Origin: Vulcanimicrobiota bacterium
GTDB lineage: Bacteria > Vulcanimicrobiota > Vulcanimicrobiia > Eremiobacterales > Eremiobacteraceae
Assembly (NCBI GenBank): GCA_019232725.1
Contig: JAFANK010000288.1
Location: 1 to 9,655, forward strand
Length of the DNA stretch: 9,655 nt
Direction of reading: 5' to 3'
A program made the position numbers and the translations under genes. Below, piece after piece: positions 1 to 5,516 of this stretch; position 1 is the first letter of the stretch, and each line of letters opens with the position of its first letter. A model generated the notes under the pieces. That model did no database searches. It saw nothing but the letters and a program-made list of their open reading frames with translations, and was not told where the DNA came from.

Positions 1-774
1 TGGGCGATGCCACGCTCGTACGGCGACGGCGTGTTGCTCGTCGGTGATTCAGCCGGCACGCTCAACCCGTTACGCCTCAAAGGCATTCATCTGGCCATCA
101 AATCGGGCATGCTCGCAGCGGAGACCTGTTACGAGGCCATCACCGCGAGCTCTTGCGGCGCGACGCAGCTCGCCGGCTATGAGCGCGCACTAGAGTCATC
201 GTGGGTACGCTCGGAGCTCTATGGCGCTCGCAATTTCCATCAAGGCTTTGACCGCGGGCGGCTTGCCGGTCTTGTGAACGCAGCGCTGGGCTTTGTGACA
301 GGCGGCCGCGGCTTTGGGATTCACGATCGACTAGCGGGCCACGAAGGCTATGCGCGGATGGAGAAGCTTGTCGATTACTTCGGCCGCAATGTTCCTGGTT
401 TTGAGCGTCCGCGCTATGACGGCAAGCTCACCTTCACAAAACTCGATGACGTGTTCCGCAGCGGCACCAAACATGACGAGAATAGCCCGTGCCATTTGCA
501 CGTAGCAGATACGGACATCTGCGCAACGCGGTGCGCTGCCGAATTTGGCAACCCCTGTGAACACTTCTGCCCGGCGAATGTGTACGAAATGATTCCAGCC
601 GCTGTGGAGAGCGCGAAGATCGAAAAGAATGGCTTTGCGGATTCCGGCAAGCGTCTGCAGATCAATTTTGCCAACTGCGTCCACTGCAAGACATGCGACA
701 TCATGGATCCGTATCAGATCATCGACTGGGTTCCGCCCGAAGGCGGTGGCGGTCCCGTCTACACGGGATTGTAA
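1..774 (+). CDS. Electron transfer flavoprotein:ubiquinone oxidoreductase (ETF-QO), C-terminal part, 5' end outside window
   Basis: This enzyme passes electrons from reduced electron transfer flavoprotein to the membrane quinone pool, linking acyl-CoA and amino acid dehydrogenases to respiration. The reading frame is open from base 1; the ATG at base 7 is internal. Residues below are numbered from it. Residues 8-39 carry the second FAD-binding segment (GDSAG, then LKGIHLAIKSG), as in known ETF-QOs. The C-terminus is a ferredoxin-like domain. The cluster ligands expected from the family are C188 (FCPANVYE) and C224, C227, C230 (NCVHCKTCD), followed by the typical WVPPEGGGGPVY ending. Three additional cysteines, C172, C176 and C184, precede C188; human ETF-QO lacks them, and FixX-type ferredoxins have a similar pattern. 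The gene ends 26 nt before the convergent stop of the next gene and I see no terminator hairpin. The family call is firm; the state of any second cluster is open. Confidence 0.95.
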   Translation, partial: WAMPRSYGDGVLLVGDSAGTLNPLRLKGIHLAIKSGMLAAETCYEAITASSCGATQLAGYERALESSWVRSELYGARNFHQGFDRGRLAGLVNAALGFVTGGRGFGIHDRLAGHEGYARMEKLVDYFGRNVPGFERPRYDGKLTFTKLDDVFRSGTKHDENSPCHLHVADTDICATRCAAEFGNPCEHFCPANVYEMIPAAVESAKIEKNGFADSGKRLQINFANCVHCKTCDIMDPYQIIDWVPPEGGGGPVYTGL

Positions 775-800
775 TCAAGTACACCGCCCTCCAGCCGTGC

Positions 801-1730
801 CTACCGCGCATGTGCTTCGATGTATTGATCCCCGTCGCCGAGCAACATCACTTTGTCGGTGACGAGATAGGAGCGGGCTGCAGTCACCGGCACGATCTGG
901 CCATTTTGGATGCGATAGAGTGGACCTGAACCTGCGCTATCGTCTGTCGCCCAAAAGTAGCCCGCGAATCGACCAACGCAGCTGATCGGAAAGTATTGGC
1001 TGTAGCGCCAGATCCCAAACGTTGCTGTTTGCCAAGCACGCCAGGTCAGTATAGGGTGCCATGTGTTGTCTGGAAATAAGCCATACAGCGCTACGCTGCT
1101 TTTAGGGCTGCCCTCTTTGCATAGCGGATATGGCAAGGTCGACCGTTTTAGCCGGTGCGGCACCGCGCGAGCGTCCACGACTTTGCCGCCCGGCAGAATG
1201 ACCCACGACAGCATCTCGCCTGTGAACTGCTGCATTCCGGTGACGCTCGGAAAAGCAGCCTGGGGCTCATTGAGCTTCAGTTCGTAATACGGCTGTTGAG
1301 GTATTCGAAACGGGCGGAGAACGCCGCCGGCCAAGCGCCCCAGATATTCCAGTGGATGTGAAGAGTCGGTTTTCGGCCAGTACGTTATCCACAGTTCACC
1401 GTGGGATGTCAGCGTCACGGTATCGGCGTACCAGTTCGGCCGAAAGCGAAGCCAGTGTACTCCTTGCGGCATCGCGACATCGTCAAACGGCGGCATGCAC
1501 TGCATGAGCGCACGCACTCTTGCCATGTGGCTATTGAAGTCGACCGGGAAATCGTAGGCGCTGGGCTCGGCGTTCACCGTCACATCGCCGTTTGCCGAAG
1601 GCATCGCACAAGGAACGAATGGCGATTTGTTGGCCGCGATCGACGTAGTATTTTGTTTGCAGGATTCGAAAACGAGGGATGGGGCGCAGACGAGCGCAGC
1701 GATCAGAACTACTCTCAACCTGACTCGCAT
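801..1730 (-). CDS. Secreted protein of unknown function (309 aa)
   Basis: I do not recognise the family. The start is ATG at 1730, with a GAGGTG Shine-Dalgarno about 9 nt upstream. Residues 1-23 look like an export signal: arginines at the N-terminus (MRVRLR), then a hydrophobic core (VVLIAALVCAPSLVF). C24 follows FES, which is not a good lipobox, so a soluble secreted protein is more likely than a lipoprotein. The mature part is rich in aromatic residues (WHPILTW, GIWRYSQYF, LWITYW) and has scattered cysteines (C41, C78, C204, C251). The C-terminus contains LLGDGDQY. Short strand-like stretches suggest an all-beta fold, but that is impressionistic. It is the last of four co-directional minus-strand genes, 52 nt after the GH125 gene, so it may share its transcript and act outside the cytoplasm with that enzyme. 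This is inference from position only. Confidence 0.8.
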   Translation of the reverse strand: MRVRLRVVLIAALVCAPSLVFESCKQNTTSIAANKSPFVPCAMPSANGDVTVNAEPSAYDFPVDFNSHMARVRALMQCMPPFDDVAMPQGVHWLRFRPNWYADTVTLTSHGELWITYWPKTDSSHPLEYLGRLAGGVLRPFRIPQQPYYELKLNEPQAAFPSVTGMQQFTGEMLSWVILPGGKVVDARAVPHRLKRSTLPYPLCKEGSPKSSVALYGLFPDNTWHPILTWRAWQTATFGIWRYSQYFPISCVGRFAGYFWATDDSAGSGPLYRIQNGQIVPVTAARSYLVTDKVMLLGDGDQYIEAHAR

Positions 1731-1733
1731 ACA

Positions 1734-1760
1734 TCGAACACCTCGAGTTGCGATGTTCGA
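1734..1760. repeat. 7-bp inverted repeat at the start of the 801-1730 gene
   Basis: TCGAACA (1734-1740) and TGTTCGA (1754-1760) form a perfect 7-bp dyad with a 13-nt spacer. It lies 3 nt upstream of the ATG at 1730, and the gene's GAGGTG Shine-Dalgarno falls within it. It could be an operator or an RNA hairpin that limits ribosome access, but a 7-bp dyad of this spacing is expected several times by chance in a window this long. Confidence 0.2.
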
Positions 1761-1782
1761 CGATGGAATTAGGAAGTCTGTT

Positions 1783-3009
1783 TCAGCGCGTTAGGAATGT
1801 CTGTTCGAAGAGTGCATTGACCCACCCGAAACGCGGGCGCGTATAGCGCCGTGGGTCGTTCACATCAAACGATTCATGCAAAAGACCGTCACCAGCGTTG
1901 GACAGTGCAAGCTCGCTGATGACACGCTGTTGCTCGTGGTGATCGCGTGCCGTGCGATACTCCATGATGAGGCTCATCGGCCAGACGTAGTTCGAAGGCG
2001 TGTGCAAGCTGCCGACGCCGGATGCGAACCGCCCGCGATAGTAATACGGATTGCCGGGACTGAGCACGTAGGCGCGGGTAGCCGCGTATGCTCTGGCATT
2101 ATACGCATAGCCTAGGAGGGGAATGGAGAGCAGGCTCGGGACGTTGGCGTCGTCCATGAATTTCGCACGTCCGAGCCCATCGATCTCATAGGCGTAGATG
2201 CGCCCGTGATGCGTAGCGAACACAGCACGGCTCTCGATCGCTTGCTCGATGCGCTCCGCAGCGATGGCTGCTTTGTGCGCGCTCGATTCGTCATGGTAGA
2301 CGTTCGAGAACAGCAGTGCCATCTCGCGCAGCGTGGTCGCCGCGAACATGTTCTCGGGGATGTTGTAATTGAAGGTCTGTGGGTCGTCGCTTGGACGATA
2401 GGCGCTCCACACAAGCCCAATCCCGTCATTGATCGCGCGCTCGTTTTGGTGGTAGCGCGAACGGTGCGTGTGCTGCTGCTCGATCAGCATCGTGTGCAGG
2501 ATGATGTGCAGCTCGCCGTACATCCGGTGGTCGTAGACCGACGTGTCACCAGTGGCGTGCACGTATTGTTCGGCAAGCCGGACAGGATAGCACAACGAGT
2601 CGAGCTCGAACTTGCGCTCGGCGACCTGATAGTCGCGGTGAAATGCGTTGGCGTACGGGTCGATCGCGATGAGCCTCTCTTGGCGAAAGATCACGCCGCG
2701 CACGAGCGCCTGCTGGCTGAGCCGCGACATCGCCTGCACGCTCGAATCGCGCAGCCACATGGCATCGATGTCGCCGGTGCTCACATATGTCGTACGGTCG
2801 TCCGCGCGGAAGAACAGCTCGGCGTTGACTTGTCCCGCCCGCGCATAGATGGCGGCGATGTTGGCCGCGCTGCCTTTGGATGCGACCGCGATGAGGATCA
2901 GGAGAGAGATGATGACGCACATCAGCGGTGTCGGTGAGCGGTGCGCGGCGGGCATCGGAGTTGCCGCCGAAGAATCGGGTTGTTGCTTGCTCAGACCGCT
3001 ACGCTTCAC
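1783..3009 (-). CDS. Secreted glycoside hydrolase family 125 exo-alpha-1,6-mannosidase (408 aa)
   Basis: GH125 enzymes (formerly DUF1237) are metal-independent, inverting exo-alpha-mannosidases with an (alpha/alpha)6 barrel that remove alpha-1,6-linked mannose. Family blocks occur in order: TGDIDAMWLRDSS (78-90), ELDSLCYP (135-142), WSAYRPSDDP (201-210), NYNIPENMFA (214-223), FMDDANVPSLLS (284-295), GVGSLHTPSNYVWP (331-344) and GLLHESFDVNDP (375-386). By comparison with characterised members, D208 or D209 is the likely general acid and E379 the general base. Residues 27-49 form a hydrophobic segment ending in ASKGSAA, read as a signal peptide or signal anchor, so the enzyme probably acts outside the cytoplasm. 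The start is a GTG at 3009 with only a distant GGAG; ATGs at 2955 and 2922 are alternatives without better ribosome sites, and both keep most of the signal. It lies 42 nt downstream of the M14 deacylase gene. The family call is firm; the exact linkage is not. Confidence 0.92.
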   Translation of the reverse strand: MKRSGLSKQQPDSSAATPMPAAHRSPTPLMCVIISLLILIAVASKGSAANIAAIYARAGQVNAELFFRADDRTTYVSTGDIDAMWLRDSSVQAMSRLSQQALVRGVIFRQERLIAIDPYANAFHRDYQVAERKFELDSLCYPVRLAEQYVHATGDTSVYDHRMYGELHIILHTMLIEQQHTHRSRYHQNERAINDGIGLVWSAYRPSDDPQTFNYNIPENMFAATTLREMALLFSNVYHDESSAHKAAIAAERIEQAIESRAVFATHHGRIYAYEIDGLGRAKFMDDANVPSLLSIPLLGYAYNARAYAATRAYVLSPGNPYYYRGRFASGVGSLHTPSNYVWPMSLIMEYRTARDHHEQQRVISELALSNAGDGLLHESFDVNDPRRYTRPRFGWVNALFEQTFLTR

Positions 3010-3051
3010 GTCTTTGTTATCGTCTAGCTCCGGCCATTAGTTAAAGCCCAC

Positions 3052-4140
3052 TCACGCGGGCCACACGTCGACGACCGGCGAGTCTTCCGCGACGCCTACG
3101 TGGGCGATCGCCGCGCCGGGGTAAGCGAGCAACCCGTCCTCGATGCCGATGACCCAGCACTCGGTCTCAACCTTGATAGTGCCGTCACCGACCGGCCGGC
3201 CCCAGATGTCGCGCAAATCCGCCATCACATCGCCGGCCTTCATCGCTGCGCCGGGTTCGACTCGATAATCCAAGATACCGGCTAGTGGGGGATAGGGCCC
3301 GTCTTCCCTTCGCAGGCGACGTTTCGTCGGCGGCATTGGTAACTCGGGCATGGCCTCACGCTCGCCTGAAAGCATACCTGCCCAGCGCAGCAAGTTGCGC
3401 AGTCCGATCACCGCGGCTTGTACGTTTCGCTCGTCGACGACCGTGTGCGGACCAAGCTCGACCGTGAACGCGGGCAAGCGCAGTTCTTGCAATGCCGCGC
3501 CAGTTGTCGAGCGATGCAACTCCTTGGCGATGTAGCCTCCGACACGATACTCCATGACGGCAGCAAAGCCGAATGCCTCGACCATGGCATCAAGCCGCTC
3601 AGAGAGCGCCATCGCATCCGCCTTTTCCGATTCTTTCTTATACAGCACGCGATCGCGGATCGAGAATGGGACCGATAGCATGGATGCCGTGTGCAGATCG
3701 ACGTAGAAATCGGCAGACTGGCGGATGGTTTCGAGCAGCGCAGCCGTCAACCGTTCGTAGACCGATGGCTCTTTATGCTCGCCCGTCTCTTTTCGCATCC
3801 CCGGGAACGTACGGTTCGGATCGCGATCGTCATAGTATGGATGGCGACGATTGGTGCGCAGCCCCGCAGGATTGAGCGTGGGCATCGCAACGATCGTTCC
3901 ACGCAGAGCAGCGCTAAGTTCAGAGGTGAGCAGCCGGTGGATGACCGGGATGCCACAGACTTCGTTGCCGTGGATATTCGCCGTCAGCCAAAAGACCGGG
4001 CCATCTTCATTGCCTTGCGCGATGATGACCGGCAGCGCATCGGTGCCGCCCGTGGGCAGCGCCGGCCCGTCAAACGAGCCATAACTGAGCGCTCCGGGTA
4101 CCGCGTCGCAGGTCCCGACTCGAAGAGCCGTACGGGGCAA
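3052..4140 (-). CDS. M14-type zinc deacylase, succinylglutamate desuccinylase/aspartoacylase family (362 aa)
   Basis: The family hydrolyses the amide bond of N-acyl amino acids or related small molecules with a single zinc. Visible in the protein are the zinc motif HGNE (H57, E60), the substrate-side block PTLNPAGLRTNRRHP (87-101), DPNRTFPG (107-114), the third zinc ligand in VDLHT (H150) and the likely catalytic glutamate in TVELG (E228). Residues about 280-350 form a C-terminal beta-rich domain (YPPLAGILDYRVEPGAAM) like the biotinyl/lipoyl-type barrel of many long members. There is no signal peptide, so it is probably cytosolic. The start is TTG at 4140, chosen because a full AAGGAGGT lies 5 nt upstream. 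It follows the 4155 gene by 14 nt, so the two are probably co-transcribed. No arginine succinyltransferase pathway gene is nearby, so an AstE role in arginine breakdown is not supported. The substrate cannot be read from the sequence. Confidence 0.88.
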   Translation of the reverse strand: MPRTALRVGTCDAVPGALSYGSFDGPALPTGGTDALPVIIAQGNEDGPVFWLTANIHGNEVCGIPVIHRLLTSELSAALRGTIVAMPTLNPAGLRTNRRHPYYDDRDPNRTFPGMRKETGEHKEPSVYERLTAALLETIRQSADFYVDLHTASMLSVPFSIRDRVLYKKESEKADAMALSERLDAMVEAFGFAAVMEYRVGGYIAKELHRSTTGAALQELRLPAFTVELGPHTVVDERNVQAAVIGLRNLLRWAGMLSGEREAMPELPMPPTKRRLRREDGPYPPLAGILDYRVEPGAAMKAGDVMADLRDIWGRPVGDGTIKVETECWVIGIEDGLLAYPGAAIAHVGVAEDSPVVDVWPA

Positions 4141-4145
4141 GATCT

Positions 4146-4153
4146 ACCTCCTT
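4146..4153 (-). promoter_or_regulatory. Strong Shine-Dalgarno deciding a TTG start
   Basis: On the minus strand AAGGAGGT lies 5 nt before TTG at 4140, and no ATG or GTG sits at a better distance. It is the best ribosome site in the window. It falls between the stop of the upstream gene (4155-4157) and the start of the deacylase. Confidence 0.85.
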
Positions 4154-4154
4154 G

Positions 4155-4607
4155 TTAGGGACCGATCCAGCGAACCACCGCGACCTGTTCATCGTCGATC
4201 TCGACGCTCACCACACCGGACGGGAACCGGATCTTCGTCGGCTCACCGTCGCGGAGCCGTACCGTGAGTTGCGAGCGTTCGACTCGCTCGCCTTGGCGCG
4301 AGGTCTCGCGTAAGACGAGTGTATTGCCTTCGACACCCATATAATCGTAGACGACGCTTTCGACAAACGGTGTCGACAGCCGCGATGTCGTGCTGTCGAG
4401 GGTGCTGTCCGCGCGAGCGTTCTCACGTTCCTGCTGCAGGCGCACATCGATGTGCACTTCTGCGAAGAGGCGATCGCCAAGCGTCGCGCGATGCGCGCCC
4501 GTTTTGGGAAATGCGAGTGTTGGTTCCCAGCGCGTTGAGCTGCGGCCGCTGGTGGCAACTGGTTCTTGCTGGCCGGCGTCGGTCGTCCAGCGTCTCGATC
4601 TCGGCAC
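4155..4607 (-). CDS. Hypothetical protein, beta-rich C-terminal half (150 aa)
   Basis: I do not recognise the family. The frame opens after an in-frame TAG at 4626-4628. Possible starts are TTG at 4616, which directly abuts a GGGGG stretch with no spacing, and GTG at 4607, which has that stretch about 10 nt upstream. GTG at 4607 is preferred, but the difference is only three codons. The first 45 residues are polar, rich in R, S, T and P, with no signal peptide or membrane segment. The rest alternates hydrophobic and polar residues as in beta strands (FAEVHIDVRL, TPFVESVVYDYMGV, NTLVLRET, GVVSVEIDDEQVAVVRW). It heads the minus-strand cluster, 14 nt before the M14 deacylase. The odd N-terminus and weak start raise the possibility of a protein truncated at its 5' end. 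Coding status rests on tight coupling to the next gene and the orderly C-terminal half. Confidence 0.6.
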   Translation of the reverse strand: MPRSRRWTTDAGQQEPVATSGRSSTRWEPTLAFPKTGAHRATLGDRLFAEVHIDVRLQQERENARADSTLDSTTSRLSTPFVESVVYDYMGVEGNTLVLRETSRQGERVERSQLTVRLRDGEPTKIRFPSGVVSVEIDDEQVAVVRWIGP

Positions 4608-4625
4608 GTGTTTCAAGCCCCCTGC

Positions 4626-4664
4626 CTATGCACGCGAACCTCTGTGTTCTCCATCCGCGCGCAA
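4626..4664 (-). other. Possible 12-codon leader ORF or broken 5' end of the next gene
   Basis: On the minus strand a TTG at 4664 has AGGAG at 4672-4676, 7 nt upstream, which is ideal spacing. It opens a 12-codon frame ending in TAG at 4626-4628. The frame is the same as that of the 4155-4607 gene, which resumes nine bases after the stop. It may be a regulatory leader peptide, or the original N-terminus of the downstream gene interrupted by a nonsense codon. The peptide has no run of one amino acid that would suggest classic attenuation. A chance match is likely. Confidence 0.2.
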
Positions 4665-4678
4665 GGGTGTGCTCCTAT

Positions 4679-4721
4679 CATCGGCATAGGTGAGCCGTGA
4701 CGGAGACCGTTTTTGCCGATG
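4679..4721 (-). promoter_or_regulatory. Nested inverted repeat, possible structured mRNA leader
   Basis: Read on the minus strand, CATCGGCA (4721-4714) pairs perfectly with TGCCGATG (4686-4679). Inside are two further short pairings, GGT with ACC and CCG with CGG, around a three-base loop TCA, giving an interrupted 8+3+3 bp hairpin of 43 nt. An alternative inner fold pairs ACGG with CCGT. The stem ends 2 nt before the AGGAG that serves the TTG at 4664. No known riboswitch class was recognised. An 8-bp repeat with this loop size can arise by chance in a window of this length. Confidence 0.3.
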
Positions 4722-4865
4722 CAGCCCTCGTCCCTGCGTTTAGCTGAGTTCCGCTGCCGTGGTCGGTTCTTTTGGTGCCCCTTCAGCATCGAGAACTGTC
4801 TGATCTTGAAGGCCAAGAAATGCGAATCTCTTGCCACAACGATGGGGGAGGCAGTCGGTCATTTT

Positions 4866-5387
4866 TCAGAAGCCGATGCTGAAGTCTTTGACTTGGGGGA
4901 AGAAGCAGTCCGCATTGGTTGATAGCGGCACCATCCGGATGCGGACGTTCCAGGTTTGGTTTGGGTAGATTCGTGCAGTGGGATAGCAACCAGCCTGCTT
5001 GCGTCTAGGCGCCGTCGAAACGACCGCATATTGCCCTGGTAGCACACCTAGAAAGGCAAAGAAGCCATCCTCGCCTGTGGACCGCCTGTCAACTGGCGTC
5101 AGAGTTACCAGATGCCCGTTAACCTCTCCAGAGCTAGAGACGACACATATCGGAGTCGTGAAAAAATCTCTTGGAGAGGCGACACATCCCTCGGTTACGG
5201 ATAAACTGCCTTCGGAAGGGTAGACATAAACGGTTGCGTTTTGAAGCGGAATGCCGTCTTCATTGTAAACGTAACCCGTTATTGTTGCGCTCACGTCGTC
5301 CGCTTTGCTCGGAGAAGCGATCAAAAGCGAACTGACCAACAATAATGTAGGTAGACCAAGCCCGATTAGGACGCGCTTGTGTCTCAT
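4866..5387 (-). CDS. Secreted protein with carboxypeptidase-regulatory-like beta-sandwich domain (173 aa)
   Basis: ATG at 5387 is chosen because it places a typical signal peptide at the N-terminus: MRHKR, then a hydrophobic core (VLIGLGLPTLLLVSSLLIA), then SPSKA-DD with likely cleavage after A29. The frame stays open upstream to 5594, but that extension would run into the MFS gene and reads as low-complexity sequence. The mature protein begins with the pattern of carboxypeptidase-regulatory-like domains: ITGYVYNEDGIPLQNATVYVYP (36-57 in two pieces: ITGYVYNEDG and IPLQNATVYVYP), then STGEDGFFAF and LPGQYAVV (about 103-122). Such domains serve as stable structural or adhesive modules and have no catalytic role. 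Four cysteines (C68, C81, C134, C161) could form two disulfides. No Shine-Dalgarno precedes the ATG. It is divergent from the MFS exporter. The partner or ligand is unknown. Confidence 0.75.
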   Translation of the reverse strand: MRHKRVLIGLGLPTLLLVSSLLIASPSKADDVSATITGYVYNEDGIPLQNATVYVYPSEGSLSVTEGCVASPRDFFTTPICVVSSSGEVNGHLVTLTPVDRRSTGEDGFFAFLGVLPGQYAVVSTAPRRKQAGCYPTARIYPNQTWNVRIRMVPLSTNADCFFPQVKDFSIGF

Positions 5388-5390
5388 GGC

Positions 5391-5419
5391 CGCATACGTT
5401 CGACGATACGAGAGACCAA
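5391..5419 (-). promoter_or_regulatory. Possible promoter giving a leaderless transcript
   Basis: On the minus strand TTGGTC (5419-5414) and TATGCG (5396-5391) are separated by 17 nt. The -10-like element ends 3 nt before the ATG at 5387, so transcription would begin at or very near the start codon. This would fit the absence of a Shine-Dalgarno there. Both hexamers are imperfect. Confidence 0.25.
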
Positions 5420-5421
5420 CC

Positions 5422-5449
5422 TTGACAGGCCGCTGCGGGGCACTAGGTG
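5422..5449 (+). promoter_or_regulatory. Possible sigma-70-type promoter for the MFS-serA-phosphatase unit
   Basis: A perfect TTGACA lies at 5422-5427, with a weak -10-like TAGGTG at 5444-5449 after a 16-nt spacer. It is correctly oriented and about 67 nt upstream of the MFS start. The poor -10 keeps confidence low. An AAGGAGG at 5480-5486 lies 30 nt before the ATG at 5517, too far to serve it, and no in-frame ATG, GTG or TTG lies nearer. Confidence 0.3.
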
Positions 5450-5516
5450 ATCGGCTTGTTGATGGATTCGTGGCTACGCAAGGAGGCGTCCGCGCAGCGT
5501 CGGCATAGACCTTCGT

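Larger units (their letters stand above)
4617..4865. other. 249-bp non-coding stretch between two minus-strand genes
   Basis: I find no convincing gene here. The longest minus-strand frame (stop at 4613, start near 4837) translates to a basic, unstructured sequence that resembles no protein. The left part holds a nested inverted repeat (4679-4721) and a 12-codon ORF with its own AGGAG (see separate entries). No clear terminator follows the gene ending at 4866, and no strong promoter stands out for the gene beginning at 4607/4616, although one is expected here if the cluster has its own transcript. Confidence 0.5.

Noticed and set aside
801..1730. Lipoprotein assignment based on C24
   Set aside because: The residues before the cysteine are FES, and glutamate at -2 does not fit a lipobox. 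Simple secretion is the safer reading.
2206..2937. 243-aa open frame on the plus strand opposite the GH125 gene
   Set aside because: The composition is repetitive and charged (many V, R, D, H) with no recognisable motif, while the opposite strand encodes a full GH125 enzyme.
3043..3061. Minus-strand GCCC...GGGC followed by TTT at the end of the deacylase gene, a possible terminator between it and GH125
   Set aside because: The stem is 4 bp and the T tract is three bases. It overlaps the stop codon and is too weak to split the cluster.
4700..4714. ACGG-AGA-CCGT followed by TTTTT on the plus strand, like an intrinsic terminator
   Set aside because: The stem is only 4 bp and no plus-strand gene ends upstream of it. 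It is better explained as part of the minus-strand nested repeat.
4811..4836. Imperfect hairpin (CAAGA with TCTTG) downstream of the gene ending at 4866
   Set aside because: Five base pairs with a 10-nt loop and no U tract; chance level.
4613..4837. 74-codon minus-strand frame in the gap, whose stop overlaps the TTG at 4616
   Set aside because: The translation is basic and unstructured, resembles no protein and overlaps the inverted repeat. The stop/start overlap looks accidental.
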